From positions 16,430,001-16,494,000 of the forward strand of contig NC_046679.1 of NCBI RefSeq assembly GCF_009870125.1: 64,000 bases of DNA, given 5' to 3'. The notes under the pieces were generated by a model that did no database searches, was not told the DNA's origin, and worked only from the letters and a program-made list of their open reading frames with translations. The stretch's first letter is position 1. Each line of letters starts with the position of its first letter. This document shows positions 22,301 to 32,304 of this stretch, piece by piece. Both the position numbers and the translations under genes were made by a program. The stretch is from Drosophila pseudoobscura. Its lineage: Eukaryota > Arthropoda > Insecta > Diptera > Drosophilidae.

Positions 22301-24232
22301 GGCTGCCCGCCTCGGTCTCCATAATGGAACGCCTTTTTGCAAGCAGAATTTCCTGTCGCCAGCCGCTGCTTCAGCGGCTTATGCATTCCTGCAAAAAGTC
22401 AATTAATCGATTCTGTCAAGCACTCGAGGAATGCATAACAAACAGCATCATGAATTATGCCTACATGTGGCTGTTGCTCTTCGGTGCTTTGGGTACATCT
22501 AGTGCCATCATTGTGTTCTGGTATCCAGGACTCCAGCTGCCGGAAAAATCACATTTCCAGCTATTTGTCTCGCAGCATCCGTTCGAAGTCTATTCCAGTA
22601 TTAAGCAGCAGTTTTGGTTCGAGAAGCCACTGCAGGTCGACGAGAACTTTAAGATGCATATGCACTTTGTTTGGGGTGTCCAGGCTGTGGACGATGGCGA
22701 CTATACGAATCCCAAATCACTTGGCAACCTCCATTATGACAATAATTTTAGTATATCCAGCAAGCCAGTGCAGCATTGGATCCTCGACTTTTGCCAGAGC
22801 GTGCGCCAGCAGCCGTTTTATCAAGAGACCTTTGGAATGTTGCTGCCCAATTGTTTTATTGAAAACCTCATAGACTTCATGAAGCGCAGGTGAGAGTATA
22901 GTTGAACCATTTATTTATGAAATATTTATGAGATACTTCGGTCCCCAGATGCATCGATGACATGGATATCACACGGAAGGATCGCTCTCCCTGCTGCGAT
23001 GCCCAGTTTCCGTACGAACCTCACATTTTTGACCTGTGTCTACCACAAAGCGTGTCCAATCTCTATGACACAACCATGTTCTTCCAACCTGGTGTGGCGG
23101 GACCCAAGTTTGCAGCGACCACCCACCTAGAAGAGGATGATTATTTTGCGATAAGCGGCAACTATAGTTTGGAGTCAGTCGCCACCAATGGGACCGACCT
23201 ACCGCTCTCGGTCAAGGCGCTGGTAATTGAATTCGAGTCGAATGTAGCCTACAGCACGGTCTATGCAAACATCAAAGAGTTCTACGAAACCGTGGAGCAT
23301 TGGTTTCAGCTGCAATTAAATACAGCGCCCATGGAATTGCGTGGCGGATGGTTTACCAGCGACCTGAAGTTCTATAATGTACAGGACACGCTTTCTCATG
23401 ACACAATAGTAGCCATTACCTTGGCCATGGTCGCCTCACTGCTTGTGCTGTTGGCCTTCACCCTCAATCTGCTCATCTCAATCTACGCCGTGCTTACCGT
23501 CTCCCTGAGCATTTTCAACACCGTTGCTGTCCTCATTCTCCTCGGATGGCAGCTAAACATACTGGAGAGCATAGCTGTCAGCACAGCTATTGGTCTGGCG
23601 GTGGACTTCAGCTTGCACTATGGCATTCATTATCGGATGTCGCCAATTAAGGACCGGCTGGCAGCCACACAGTTTGTGCTATCGCGCATTATCGGACCGA
23701 CGGTGATGGCGGCGGCTACAACGGGCCTGGCCGGTGGTATTATGATGGCATCGAACATCCTGCCCTACATACAGATTGGTGTCTTCCTGGTGGTGGTCAT
23801 GATCATCAGCTGGCTATATGCCACCTTCTTCCTAATGAGCCTGCTCAGGGTGGCGGGACCGCAGCATGGTTTCTTGCAGCTGGCATGGCCCGTGTGGCGC
23901 AAACGTCACAATGCCAGCGGCAAGTTCTACGAGCGGTAAGATAGAGAGAAAGAAAGAAACGTTCTCATTTTGACCAAACTCTTCTTTGTTTCAGTAAACC
24001 CAGCCAGGTGATTGCCAGTGAGCAGCTCCTGACGCCAACCAGTTCGGCCATCGTTGAGCTGGCTAATTCGGAGACACACGAATTGGAATCCCTCAACTCC
24101 AACAGCCTGATCAAAACTATTTCGGGCACTGAAAGTGCACATGCATTGGCCTCGCTGCCGACAGACTTTGAGCACTCATTCCAAACTCTGCGGGAGTGCA
24201 AATATCAAACGTATCCGTCTACATCTAATTGA
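19399..24232 (+). CDS. disp: Dispatched, RND-family exporter of lipid-modified Hedgehog
   Basis: Seven coding exons: 19399-19554, 19640-20641, 20699-20790, 21637-22188, 22251-22889, 22949-23935, 23995-24232, giving 1,221 residues, close to the fly protein as recalled. A first membrane helix lies at about residues 20-42. A long extracellular loop with a Lys/Arg-rich stretch (about residues 105-135) and a Cys-rich region follows. The sterol-sensing domain begins near residue 440. Both RND signature acids are present: GADD in TM4 near residue 511 and GLAVDF in TM10 near 1028. A second large loop with CC motifs lies between. Dispatched releases cholesterol-modified Hedgehog from producing cells using ion flux. 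All introns are short except the third, which hosts an antisense gene. The C-terminal tail is Ser-rich and cytoplasmic. Confidence 0.96.
20819..21556 (-). CDS. Intact unknown gene nested antisense in dispatched intron 3
   Basis: A single-exon 245-residue frame with ATG, lying wholly inside intron 20791-21636 on the opposite strand. The protein is hydrophilic with no membrane segment or signal peptide, rich in Lys, Tyr and aromatic residues, and has one CxxC (CRKC) near residue 35. Predicted mostly helical by composition, with charged stretches such as LSQRRKNLSKEDTK. I do not recognise the family. Preservation of a long frame with varied composition inside a short intron argues for a real gene; intronless nested genes in flies are often testis-expressed, which is only a suggestion here. 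Start-to-stop fits within 28 bp of one intron edge and 80 bp of the other, leaving little room for its own promoter and 3' UTR. Confidence 0.85.
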   Translation of the reverse strand: MAPKTREAQLADMDQIFLEDILPKCRKCQTTTQADYVNHNKAEMRSRAKKIPQEDPSLLTGHYANNLKVNGQEMKTRSWPRSMDWREEYEQFVRRNKWCNEEIYKLFFVCPPVQYKQIEQYLKDLQKTVYMFDYSHKEYVSLLSQRRKNLSKEDTKLDINHKDYWTTYGNYYNRIQETEQFRDAIYPEPKPKDMSLDNFAKAMRKLFTKYNLTTYFDEICMPALFMAKDGIMPSGPIDRYTLRKY

Positions 24233-25359
24233 GTTAGTTACTATTGCCGGCCAGGGAGTTGTTGTTGCCAGTGGAAACAGTAAGAGAAGCAACTGCATTT
24301 TATATACTGGGCTTGGCCGCTCGAAGGCCCTGCCCACCGAAACCCATTTAGATGCATATACATGTACATATATGTGCCAGCATATATCATTTATGTATAC
24401 ATATGTTATGTATGTTGTGCGAGTTCTATATGGATATATATTCTAGTTTTATGTGTACTTGTGTACTTGGTAGATTTAAGCAAAGCGAACGCAGAAGAAA
24501 TAGTTGTAAACTTCTCTCTTTAGTGTGCTATTGCCAAGAGACTTCAAACGGTTGCAACATGCTTGTACGAGTATATACATTGCACGTTTGATGCTCCGTG
24601 CCAGGTGGTGCCAGGTGAATACAATTTGTAAACTGAAGCAATTAGCGGAGGTACTGGGCTCGTCTTTGTCGGTAGGACTGTACGATGACGGTATTATTAG
24701 TTTTTAGCCACGCTGTTTTCCATGCTGTTTATGTACTTAACTGTAATCAAAAATATTTATACTCGGAACTTTTATTAGATGTTAAGTTGGGCCCCCCGCC
24801 TATGCTAGTAATACGAGTAGAGATACATATGTATATCCCACAGCGATATGTGTTGTCTATCCTAGTTGTATGCGTTCAAAACACAAACACACATACACAC
24901 ACTCACGTTTGTAATAACCATGTAACTGTGATACAGAAAATGAGAAACCTAAAGAAATTGGCGTTTATACAGACAAAGAGTTATACTATACCCCCTAACC
25001 ATGACGAATTGTAATCAACTACAACTAAAAGGCTCTGTACTTCCTTCAGTGAACTTATGTGTTGAAGTGATTTAATAAATGTTAATTGTAAAAAATCTAA
25101 CGAGTCCCTGTTAAAAGTATCCCCAGGGATATTCAGATCAAGAGGTGCCCAAAATCAGCGATAATAATAGTCTTATGCTTCGATATTTCACCCAAAGAAA
25201 TCTTTTATTTGTATGCACTTCACATAAGCTGCATTCGTTTTTGCGTATCCATAGGGTTTTACCATCCCCAAAGCCTTCTACGCAGAGTAGCTTGCTTGAC
25301 TTTCGGTTGGATATTTGCTGTAGTTATCTTATCCATCTTTCTGCAAGGCTAGAACAAAA
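24233..25359 (+). other. Probable dispatched 3' UTR and convergent spacer
   Basis: AT-rich with TACATATGTA-type repeats (24355-24440) and a CACA run near 24880-24905. An AATAAA occurs near 25075, a likely dispatched poly(A) signal. From about 25200 to 25359 the sequence resembles, more weakly, the region after the second dehydrogenase (26870-27020), so the duplication reaches past the stop codons. Confidence 0.45.
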
Positions 25360-26176
25360 TCAAAACTTTTCACCAACGGGCTTGATTGTTAGCTCATGTA
25401 TCTGCACGTTGGGAGGTGTCTGGATGCAATAGGTTACCGCATCCGCAACGTCCTCAGCTCGCAGCATGGGAAGGTCTGGCATTGCCTCCTTGATTTTCTC
25501 ATCAATGATCTCCGTGTCCACAGCGCCGGGGCTAATGCTCTAAGGGTTGTATGGAAACTAGTTAGCTATTGGCCAAATCGGAATTATTAACTATATAACT
25601 TACAGTTATCTTCGTCTCAGTTTTCTTTTGCTGAAACTCCTGTCGCAGTACCTCCGTGAGTGCGGTGATAGCAAACTTAGAAGGAGCATACATCTTAAAG
25701 CCCATGCCGGGTACCGTTGGCACATTATGACCAGCAATGCTGTTGATGATCACCACATGGCCATCGTTGACATTGCGTCTCTGCAGCGAAAGGAATGCCT
25801 CTCGGGTGCACCACGACACTCCGAGGACATTGGTGTCCAAAACAGCGCGAATATCGGAAGAATTGTCGGGATCTGTGATTTGTAATTTACCAACGATCCC
25901 AGCATTGTTGACCAATACGTCGGCCCCTCCAAGAGTCTTGTCGATCCAGGCGAATACATCAACGACCTGCTGTTCAACGCTAACGTCACACTTTCGACCA
26001 TGGAAACGGGACTGCTGATCTTTTGGTAGCGATGCCTTAAGCTCCTGAAGTCGTTCCTCGCGGCGGCCCAGTCCAACAACGACCATGCCCTTGGCAACCA
26101 AATCCTTACAGCAGGCAGCTCCGATTCCAGAACTGGCTCCAGTTACGACGGCAACACGATTCAACCAACGATCCAT
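25360..26176 (-). CDS. Short-chain dehydrogenase/reductase, DHRS11-like (copy A)
   Basis: Two exons on the minus strand, 25604-26176 and 25360-25539, joined at ACT|GTAAGT and TTAG|AGC, give 250 residues, the classic SDR length. The nucleotide-binding TGASSGIG is at residues 12-19, NNAG at 90-93, the catalytic Ser at 146 and YAPSK (Tyr163, Lys167). The C-terminal exon begins SISPGAVDTEI, typical of the insect DHRS11-like NADP(H)-dependent cytosolic enzymes. The substrate is unknown; relatives reduce carbonyls of lipids or odorant-like compounds. A TATA box (TATAAATA, 26245-26252) lies about 70 bp upstream of the ATG. It is a tandem near-copy of the gene at 27022-27838, and all catalytic residues are kept. 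Confidence 0.93.
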
Positions 26177-26244
26177 TATGAAAACAGTATGTTTATTCTA
26201 GAGAATTCGCGATACGACTGAGTTCGTGCCTATGGAGAGGTTCT

Positions 26245-26252
26245 TATTTATA
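26245..26252 (-). promoter_or_regulatory. TATA box of dehydrogenase copy A
   Basis: Minus-strand TATAAATA, about 70 bp before the start codon at 26176 and inside the block shared with copy B. Confidence 0.55.
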
Positions 26253-26514
26253 GAACTTTTGAAAAAAGCTCCGGTCAAATGTTTAACTAATCTTCAGAGA
26301 ACATCATTATCACGATGATATGGCATATATACATTCGTACACTTACATATGTGTGTGCGAACCAGCGTATCATGATGATAGTCATATGTAAAATAAGTAC
26401 ATATGTACATATATGTGAATCGCATCATGATGAAATTATTGTCTATGTGTATCGGTGAAAATTAGAGACACTTTAAAGAATCAGAATGAGTTAGTCGACT
26501 TTAACTTTAACTTT

Positions 26515-26690
26515 AGTCTACCGATTAAATTTTTTTTTCGGGGTCGTAAGTCACTCCTTTTGCCTGTTACATTTATACACGTCAACACAGTATACCCTCA
26601 GACTCTCCGAGTACCTCGTAAAAATCCGATTAAGACCAAGAAGAGATAGCAAAACACTGGGATATTCTGTATCTTTTCTTTATCTGTTCA
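26515..26690. repeat. Dispersed-repeat fragment (SGM/ISY-Helitron-like end)
   Basis: Contains CAGTATACCCTCAGACTCTC followed by GAGTAC, closely matched at about 28621-28650 on the same strand, with a similar lead-in (TACATTTA) and tail (CAAAACACT). It lies in the spacer between the two dehydrogenases, the rest of which (26330-26870) is AT-rich with no gene. Confidence 0.45.
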
Positions 26691-27021
26691 CACAGATATT
26701 TAAAGTATTTCACATCATATAACCAATGTAAGTTTAATTGATTTTACATCATTTAGTTGAAATATTTTTTTTTATTCATCAAACGAATTCCTTTTAAAAC
26801 TAATTAATATTCCGAACAGCAGTCTTCCCAGTCTTACACTTAATAATAGTCCTATGCTTCGAATGTTTACATTCCACACGCTGAAATCTTATTTTTGTAT
26901 CCATTCCATATAAGCGGCATTGGCTCTTTGTATCTATGAGGTTTTACCGTCCACAAAGCCTTCTTTCTTCGTAAGTTTGCCGCAGCCATCATATCTATCT
27001 TCCTGCATGACTAGAATCAAT

Positions 27022-27838
27022 TCAAAACTTTTCACCAACGGGCTTGATTGTTAGCTCATGGATCTGCACGTTGGGCGGGGTCTGGATGCAGTAGGTTACC
27101 GCATCCGCAACGTCCTTAGCTCGCAGCATGGGAAAGTCTGGCATTGCCTCCTTGATTTTCTCATCAATGATCTCCGTGTCCACAGCACCGGGGCTAATGC
27201 TCTAAGGGTCGTATGGAAGTTTCTTAATTATTGCGCAAATGGAAATTTCTAACTATTCAACTTACAGTTATCTTCGTCTCCGTTTTCTTTTGCTGAAACT
27301 CTTGTCGCAGTACCTCCGTGAGTGCGGTGACAGCATGCTTAGAAGGGGCATACATCTTAAAGTTAAAGCCCGGTACCGTAGGAATTTTATGACCAACAAT
27401 GCTGTTGATGATGACCACATGGCCATCGTTGACATTGCGTCTTTGCAGCGAAAGGAATGCCTCGCGGGTGCACCACGACACTCCGAGGACATTGGTGTCC
27501 AAGACAGCGCGAATATCGGAAGAATTGTCGGGATCTGTGATTTGTAAATTACCAACGATCCCAGCATTGTTGACCAATACGTCGGCCCCTCCAAGAGTCT
27601 TGTCGATCCAGGCGAATACATCAATGACCTGCTGTTCAACGCTGACGTCACACTTTCGACCATGGAAACGGGACTGCTGATCTTTTGGTAGCGATGCCTT
27701 AAGCTCCTGAAGCCTTTCCTCGCGACGGCCCAGTCCAACAACGACCATGCCCTTGGCAACCAAATCCTTACAGCAGGCAGCTCCGATTCCAGAACTGGCT
27801 CCAGTTACGACGGCAACACGATTCAACCAACGATCCAT
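27022..27838 (-). CDS. Short-chain dehydrogenase/reductase, DHRS11-like (copy B)
   Basis: Two exons, 27266-27838 and 27022-27201, give 250 residues with the same intron position and phase as copy A. TGASSGIG (12-19), NNAG (90-93), Ser146 and Tyr163/Lys167 are intact. By eye it differs from copy A at about 11 residues in total, nine of them in residues 71-171 of the first exon and two in the last exon, while the first 70 residues are identical. The offset between copies is 1,662 bp and the shared block extends about 150 bp upstream through the TATA box (TATAAATA, 27907-27914), so both copies probably share expression control. It is likely cytosolic and NADP(H)-dependent with unknown substrate. 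Confidence 0.93.
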
Positions 27839-27906
27839 TATGAAAACAGTATGTTTATTCTAGAGAATTCGCGATACGACTGAGTTCGTGCCTATGGAGA
27901 GGTTTT

Positions 27907-27914
27907 TATTTATA
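27907..27914 (-). promoter_or_regulatory. TATA box of dehydrogenase copy B
   Basis: TATAAATA on the minus strand, same position relative to the start codon as in copy A. Confidence 0.55.
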
Positions 27915-28093
27915 GAACTTTTGAAAAAAGCTCCGGTCAAATGCTTAATTAATCTTTAGAGAACATCATTATCACGATGATTGCCCAGATATATCTCCAT
28001 ATATTCATTCATATGTGTGTGCGAATAGCGTATCATGATAAAAATGTGTATAGTTTGTCTATGTGAATGGACGAAAGTTTGAAGCAATTCAAA

Positions 28094-28692
28094 AAGTAAC
28101 GAGGGGGAACGGTGTGAGCGCCGCTACGGCCGCGACTCTACATTTATACCAGATACGCAGTCAGTGGCAGTGGCTACTCTAAGAAAGATACACATTGACT
28201 ACGAAGAGTGTGTGAGATCAAGAGAGAAAGAATCTAATCCAGATTCAACAGTCTAAAAGATACGTTTATTCTCTACGATTCTGCTGCTTTGATTTTTCGT
28301 ATCTTCAAGATTTTCGTCTTTAATCGAGGCGAAAACTGGCTTGCCAAAATTTTGAAACAAACTTGATATCACAGGAGCCTGGATACAAAATATCGGCGTC
28401 AAACAAAACGGACAGACAGACATTGCTCTAACCATTCGGCTATTGATGCTGATGAAGATCTGCGCGTTACACACATTCATTTTTCCCACAAATCGAATAT
28501 ACCCTAAATCGCCTAAAGCGACTATAATATACTGGATACTAAGATTTAGATGGATAGATTGGCAGTATTAAATATACTTTTTGTGTACTTCTTTTTATCT
28601 GGTACATTTACGAACCTCAGCCCAGTATACCCTTAGATACTCCGAGTACTTCGCAGTCAGCCGATAGAGAGTAAACAAAACACTCAGCTACA
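28094..28692 (-). repeat. SGM/ISY-like Helitron-derived repeat
   Basis: Minus-strand segments such as GGGTATATTCGATTTGTGG, AATGTGTGTAACG, ATCAGCATCAATAGCCGA and ATGTCTGTCTGTCCG match my recollection of the abundant SGM/ISY-type repeats of obscura-group Drosophila. The right end repeats the motif seen at 26591, and the left end (CGCGACTCTACATTTATACC) is matched near 30340. No intact transposase. The family name is from memory and needs a library search. Confidence 0.5.
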
Positions 28693-29307
28693 AAATGAAA
28701 GCTTCTTCAATTAATTATGTATGTATTTAGAAAAAAATTAAATGTATTTCGTAATCAATTTGTATTAAATTTATTAGAAAAACCATTTTTTTTATTATTA
28801 AGTCTATTGCAAACATTTGCTTCTACTTTTATTTTCTGTTGTTTTTATGAAGTGTATTTCTTAGCTGAAAACCAGTTTGGCTTTGCGGCATAATTGATTG
28901 TCGGAATTGTCTTGTCATCGTGATGAAATAGAAAAATGTTGGGGATTGCTTTTGGTATGTATACTTTGTGTAAGTCAAAGTTTTGTTAAATGCGCTGATC
29001 ATCTATGACGCCTTTCTTTACACTTAGAATGGCCACTTTATGTACATTTAACATACATATATTTTTAAATATATCTGTATGTATGAAGATAGTAAATATT
29101 ATCATGCGAAAAATTAACAAAGGCCAAAATAGTTATTAATTGATAACGATACGATCATTTGTTTACTTGCACATTTTGAAGACTGATCAAAATCTTATCG
29201 TTTATTTACACAACCGAAATGAAACTTGCGAATCTTGTAGTGTTTAGCACAGCAATCCCTTCCCAACTTGTGTTGAAACAGCCAACTGCCTGCTGTTATA
29301 CAAGTAA

Positions 29308-29484
29308 TTAAAACGTTTCGCTCAATGGCTTGATTTTTGGTTCGTGAATCTGTACACCAGGTGGGGTCTGGATGCAGTAGGTCACCGCATAGGCCACGTC
29401 CTCTGAGCGGAGCATTGGGCGTTCTGTCACTGCAGCTTTGATGTTATCAAGGATCTCAGTGTCGACCACACCGGGGCAAATGCT
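29308..29484 (-). pseudogene. Orphan last exon of a third dehydrogenase copy
   Basis: A 59-codon stretch aligns with the last exon of the two dehydrogenases, including the AG acceptor at its start (SICPG instead of SISPG, then VVDTEI, AVTYCIQTPP and a stop at 29308-29310). It is one codon shorter and clearly more diverged. No first exon with TGASSGIG occurs within the next 1.1 kb upstream; instead GC-rich unrelated sequence begins right at the splice site. This is a remnant unless the missing exon is far away. Confidence 0.8.
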
Positions 29485-30668
29485 CTAAGAGGCACATACA
29501 TACGCTAAGCGTTCTCTCGAAGCTCGCTCTTTATCTGTGTGATCTACGCTTTGCGTCTGGCTTATCTAGGTATGCCGAGCGAAGCTGCGCTCAGCGATCA
29601 GTGCGGCAACGTAAAGGGCAAGCAAGCTACACTTGCAATTTGCATGTAGCGCAAAAAACTGTATATCGCCATTTTATATTTGCTTCGGGTTTTATTTAAT
29701 CGAAATAATTAGTCGTCAGATCGGGGGTAAACTCCATTATCTCCACACTTTGTTTTCTTTGTCCTTGAAGTTGCCCGAAATTGTATAAGCGGTCCGGAAT
29801 ATACCATCTTTAGTTACATGGGGGGCTGGCACACCATAGTACATGAATTCTACACTAGCAGTTGACAAAAGTGGAGCACACTTTTCAGATGATTTATAAA
29901 AAGTTCGGCGAAAGCTTTTATACATGATGTATTAGTCAATTTGTGCAATGATGGAACAATACATGTATTTCATATTTAGACGTCGTTTTTGTTTCAAGGA
30001 GAATATTTAATGGCACAACTGTCGGAGCCTTTTATGTCACACAGTTGGGACTTCGGGGCTCAGTGTTCATTTATTTTTTGCTCGATTGAATTTTTGAAGT
30101 TGAAAAATATCAAAAAAATTAGATTAGATGTATTTTTCTTTAGAAGATGCAACAGAACAGGTTTTTATTGAATATTGATAACAACGAATATACTTAAAAA
30201 AAGAAAAGAAAAAAGATAATCATAAGATACATTGTTCACTTATTATTAAACCTTAAAGATATAGTATGTGTTCTTTAAAGGCTCATATGTATCTCCTGAA
30301 CTAACGAGCGGGAACGTTTTGAGTCGCAGCTAGAGCCGCGACTCTACCTTTATACTCTATACTCAGGCCCCCATTCGCCCGAGGGAGCACACTGCACGAG
30401 TGTCAGAGCAACGTAGCAACTGAAATATCATTATTTCCTTTTAGCTATAATACAAATCTGGTAGATATTGTAATGATAAAGCTCATAAAAAAGACAGCAC
30501 TGCTCTTCATATTACTAAAGTGTATTTTTGGCAAAATGTTTAACAGAATTGAGTTTAAGCTTAAAAGACTATGCAATAAAATACTTTGCTTTTAGACCTA
30601 AGATATACATATAAGATCTTTAAGGACTTAAACGACACATATACATATATTAACAAATAGGCCCTCTC
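29485..30668. other. Repeat-like spacer, no supported gene
   Basis: Starts with about 150 bp of GC-richer sequence unlike its surroundings, perhaps transposon-derived. A 62-codon minus frame at 29737-29925 has unbiased composition but no recognisable domain. At about 30305-30420 a block with CCGCGACTCTACCTTTATAC resembles the left part of the repeat at 28094. The remainder is AT-rich. Confidence 0.4.
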
Positions 30669-32276
30669 TTAGTTGCGCTTGCTGTTTAGTCGATCCTGGA
30701 TCTCCTGCAGGCTGAGGCCCTTTGTCTCCATGACCACGAAAAGGACGAAGAAGAAGGCCACCACCATGAATCCGGCAAACAGCCAGAAGGCGTAGTAGGA
30801 ACCAAGGGCATCCAGAGCAGGATAGAAATAGGTAACCAGAAAGCCAAGAGTCCAGCAGGTGCTGGCCACAATGGACGAGGCAGCCGACTTGATGTTCGCC
30901 GGGAACATCTCGCCGAGCACAGCCCAAGGCAGTGGCCCGAAGCCCGTGCAGTAGACTATGTTGTAGATAACGAGCGCTGGCACTGGCATCCACACCACTT
31001 CGGAGATGTCGCCCACCACCAGCTGCATATAGAAGAAGGCGCCGAGTGCCGTCAGACCCACTGTCATCACACTGGCGGAGGTCAGCAGCATCACCTTCCT
31101 GCCAAGGCGATCCGCCACGATGGGCGTCAGGCCCGAGGATGCCACCTGGACGCAGCCAATAATAATGGTGGCAATGGCGGGATCCAGCCCCGTGTTGGCG
31201 CTGGCAAAGATCGACTGGCTATTGAAAAGGACCACGTTGATTCCCGAAAGCTGCTGGAAGGAGATTAGGCCGGCACAGATGAACAGTGCCTTGCGGTTGC
31301 CGGGGTTCTTGAACAGATCCATAATAGTGCCTTTGTTGGCCATGGCCTCCTCCACACTGGATTGTATTTCGGCCATCTCGTTGTGCACTCCCTCGGCGCT
31401 TTGGCCACGCAGAAACTGTAGCGAACGCAGTGCGTCTGTCTTGCGTCCCTTTCCGGCATAATAGTGGGGACTCTCGGGCATAAAGTAGAAGATCGCATCG
31501 AAGATCACCGGCACAACAATACAGCACCACTGAAGAGCCATGTACGAGACGAAGGGACCAATTGCATAGACATATAGAATACCAGCTAAAAGTGGGAATA
31601 AATTAGTGTCAAACGAACTCAAAGATCTTGCTATCCACACTTACCCACAATAAACAGCTGCATTAGAGAGCCAGTAGCTCCACGAACATTATCCGTGGAT
31701 ATCTCACCCACATACATGGGCTGCACAGTCATCACGAACCCCACGCCGAAGCCCTGAATCAGTCGGGACAGGTATAGGATCCACACCTCTGAGGCTCCCA
31801 TATTAATTCCGAATGCAAGCACGAAGAAGAGACTGCTGGAGAGCAGTACCCACTTTCGGCCAATGCGATCCGCCAGGGGTCCAGCCACAAAGGGAGCAAT
31901 GAGCGCTCCAATGGCAATCAGCGAGGAGATCCAGGCATCTTCATCGGATGTTATGGGTCTGTCCAGAGGCGAGTCGGAGGTATCTTCGGTCTTGAGTTTG
32001 GGTCCGATTGGAGAGGTCCAGCCCAGGCAGGTGCCCACCACAAAGGCGGACAAGTTAGCTAACAGAGAGGACAGTCGGAGAATGCAGATTATGCACATGT
32101 TTTAAGGCAAATGTATCACAACTTGACTCACCTGCCACAGCGGCCATAAAAATGCGTCCAGTCTTGACTGGTTCTGGCGACATATTTCGCGTGTTTACTT
32201 CGCTAATCTGAAAAGAACTGACTTCCGTATAGGAATATTTAACTCCTGTCTCTTCTTCGCGGGCTACTGACGGCAT
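30669..32276 (-). CDS. Tret1-like facilitated sugar (trehalose-type) transporter 1
   Basis: Minus-strand exons 32132-32276, 31645-32058 and 30669-31585 join in frame to 491 residues with 12 hydrophobic segments. Major facilitator sugar-porter signatures are present: DRIGRK near residues 112-117, PESP near 223-226, QQLSG near 297-301, DRLGRK near 345-350 and METKG near 472-476. The loop between helices 1 and 2 is short and acidic. Introns are 73 and 59 bp. The start at 32276 gives a cytoplasmic N-tail of usual length; an acceptor just upstream (exon from 32304) implies a non-coding first exon, and the downstream ATG at 32183 is an alternative (460 residues). It sits at the plasma membrane and probably moves hexoses or trehalose; the substrate cannot be read from the sequence. 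Confidence 0.92.
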
Positions 32277-32304
32277 CTGGCTTGTTTCGCGAGTGGAACA
32301 GTAG

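Noticed and set aside
29737-29925. 62-codon minus frame beside the dehydrogenase remnant
   Set aside because: Unbiased composition made it tempting, but I recognise no domain and no splice partner; recorded only as part of a repeat-like spacer.
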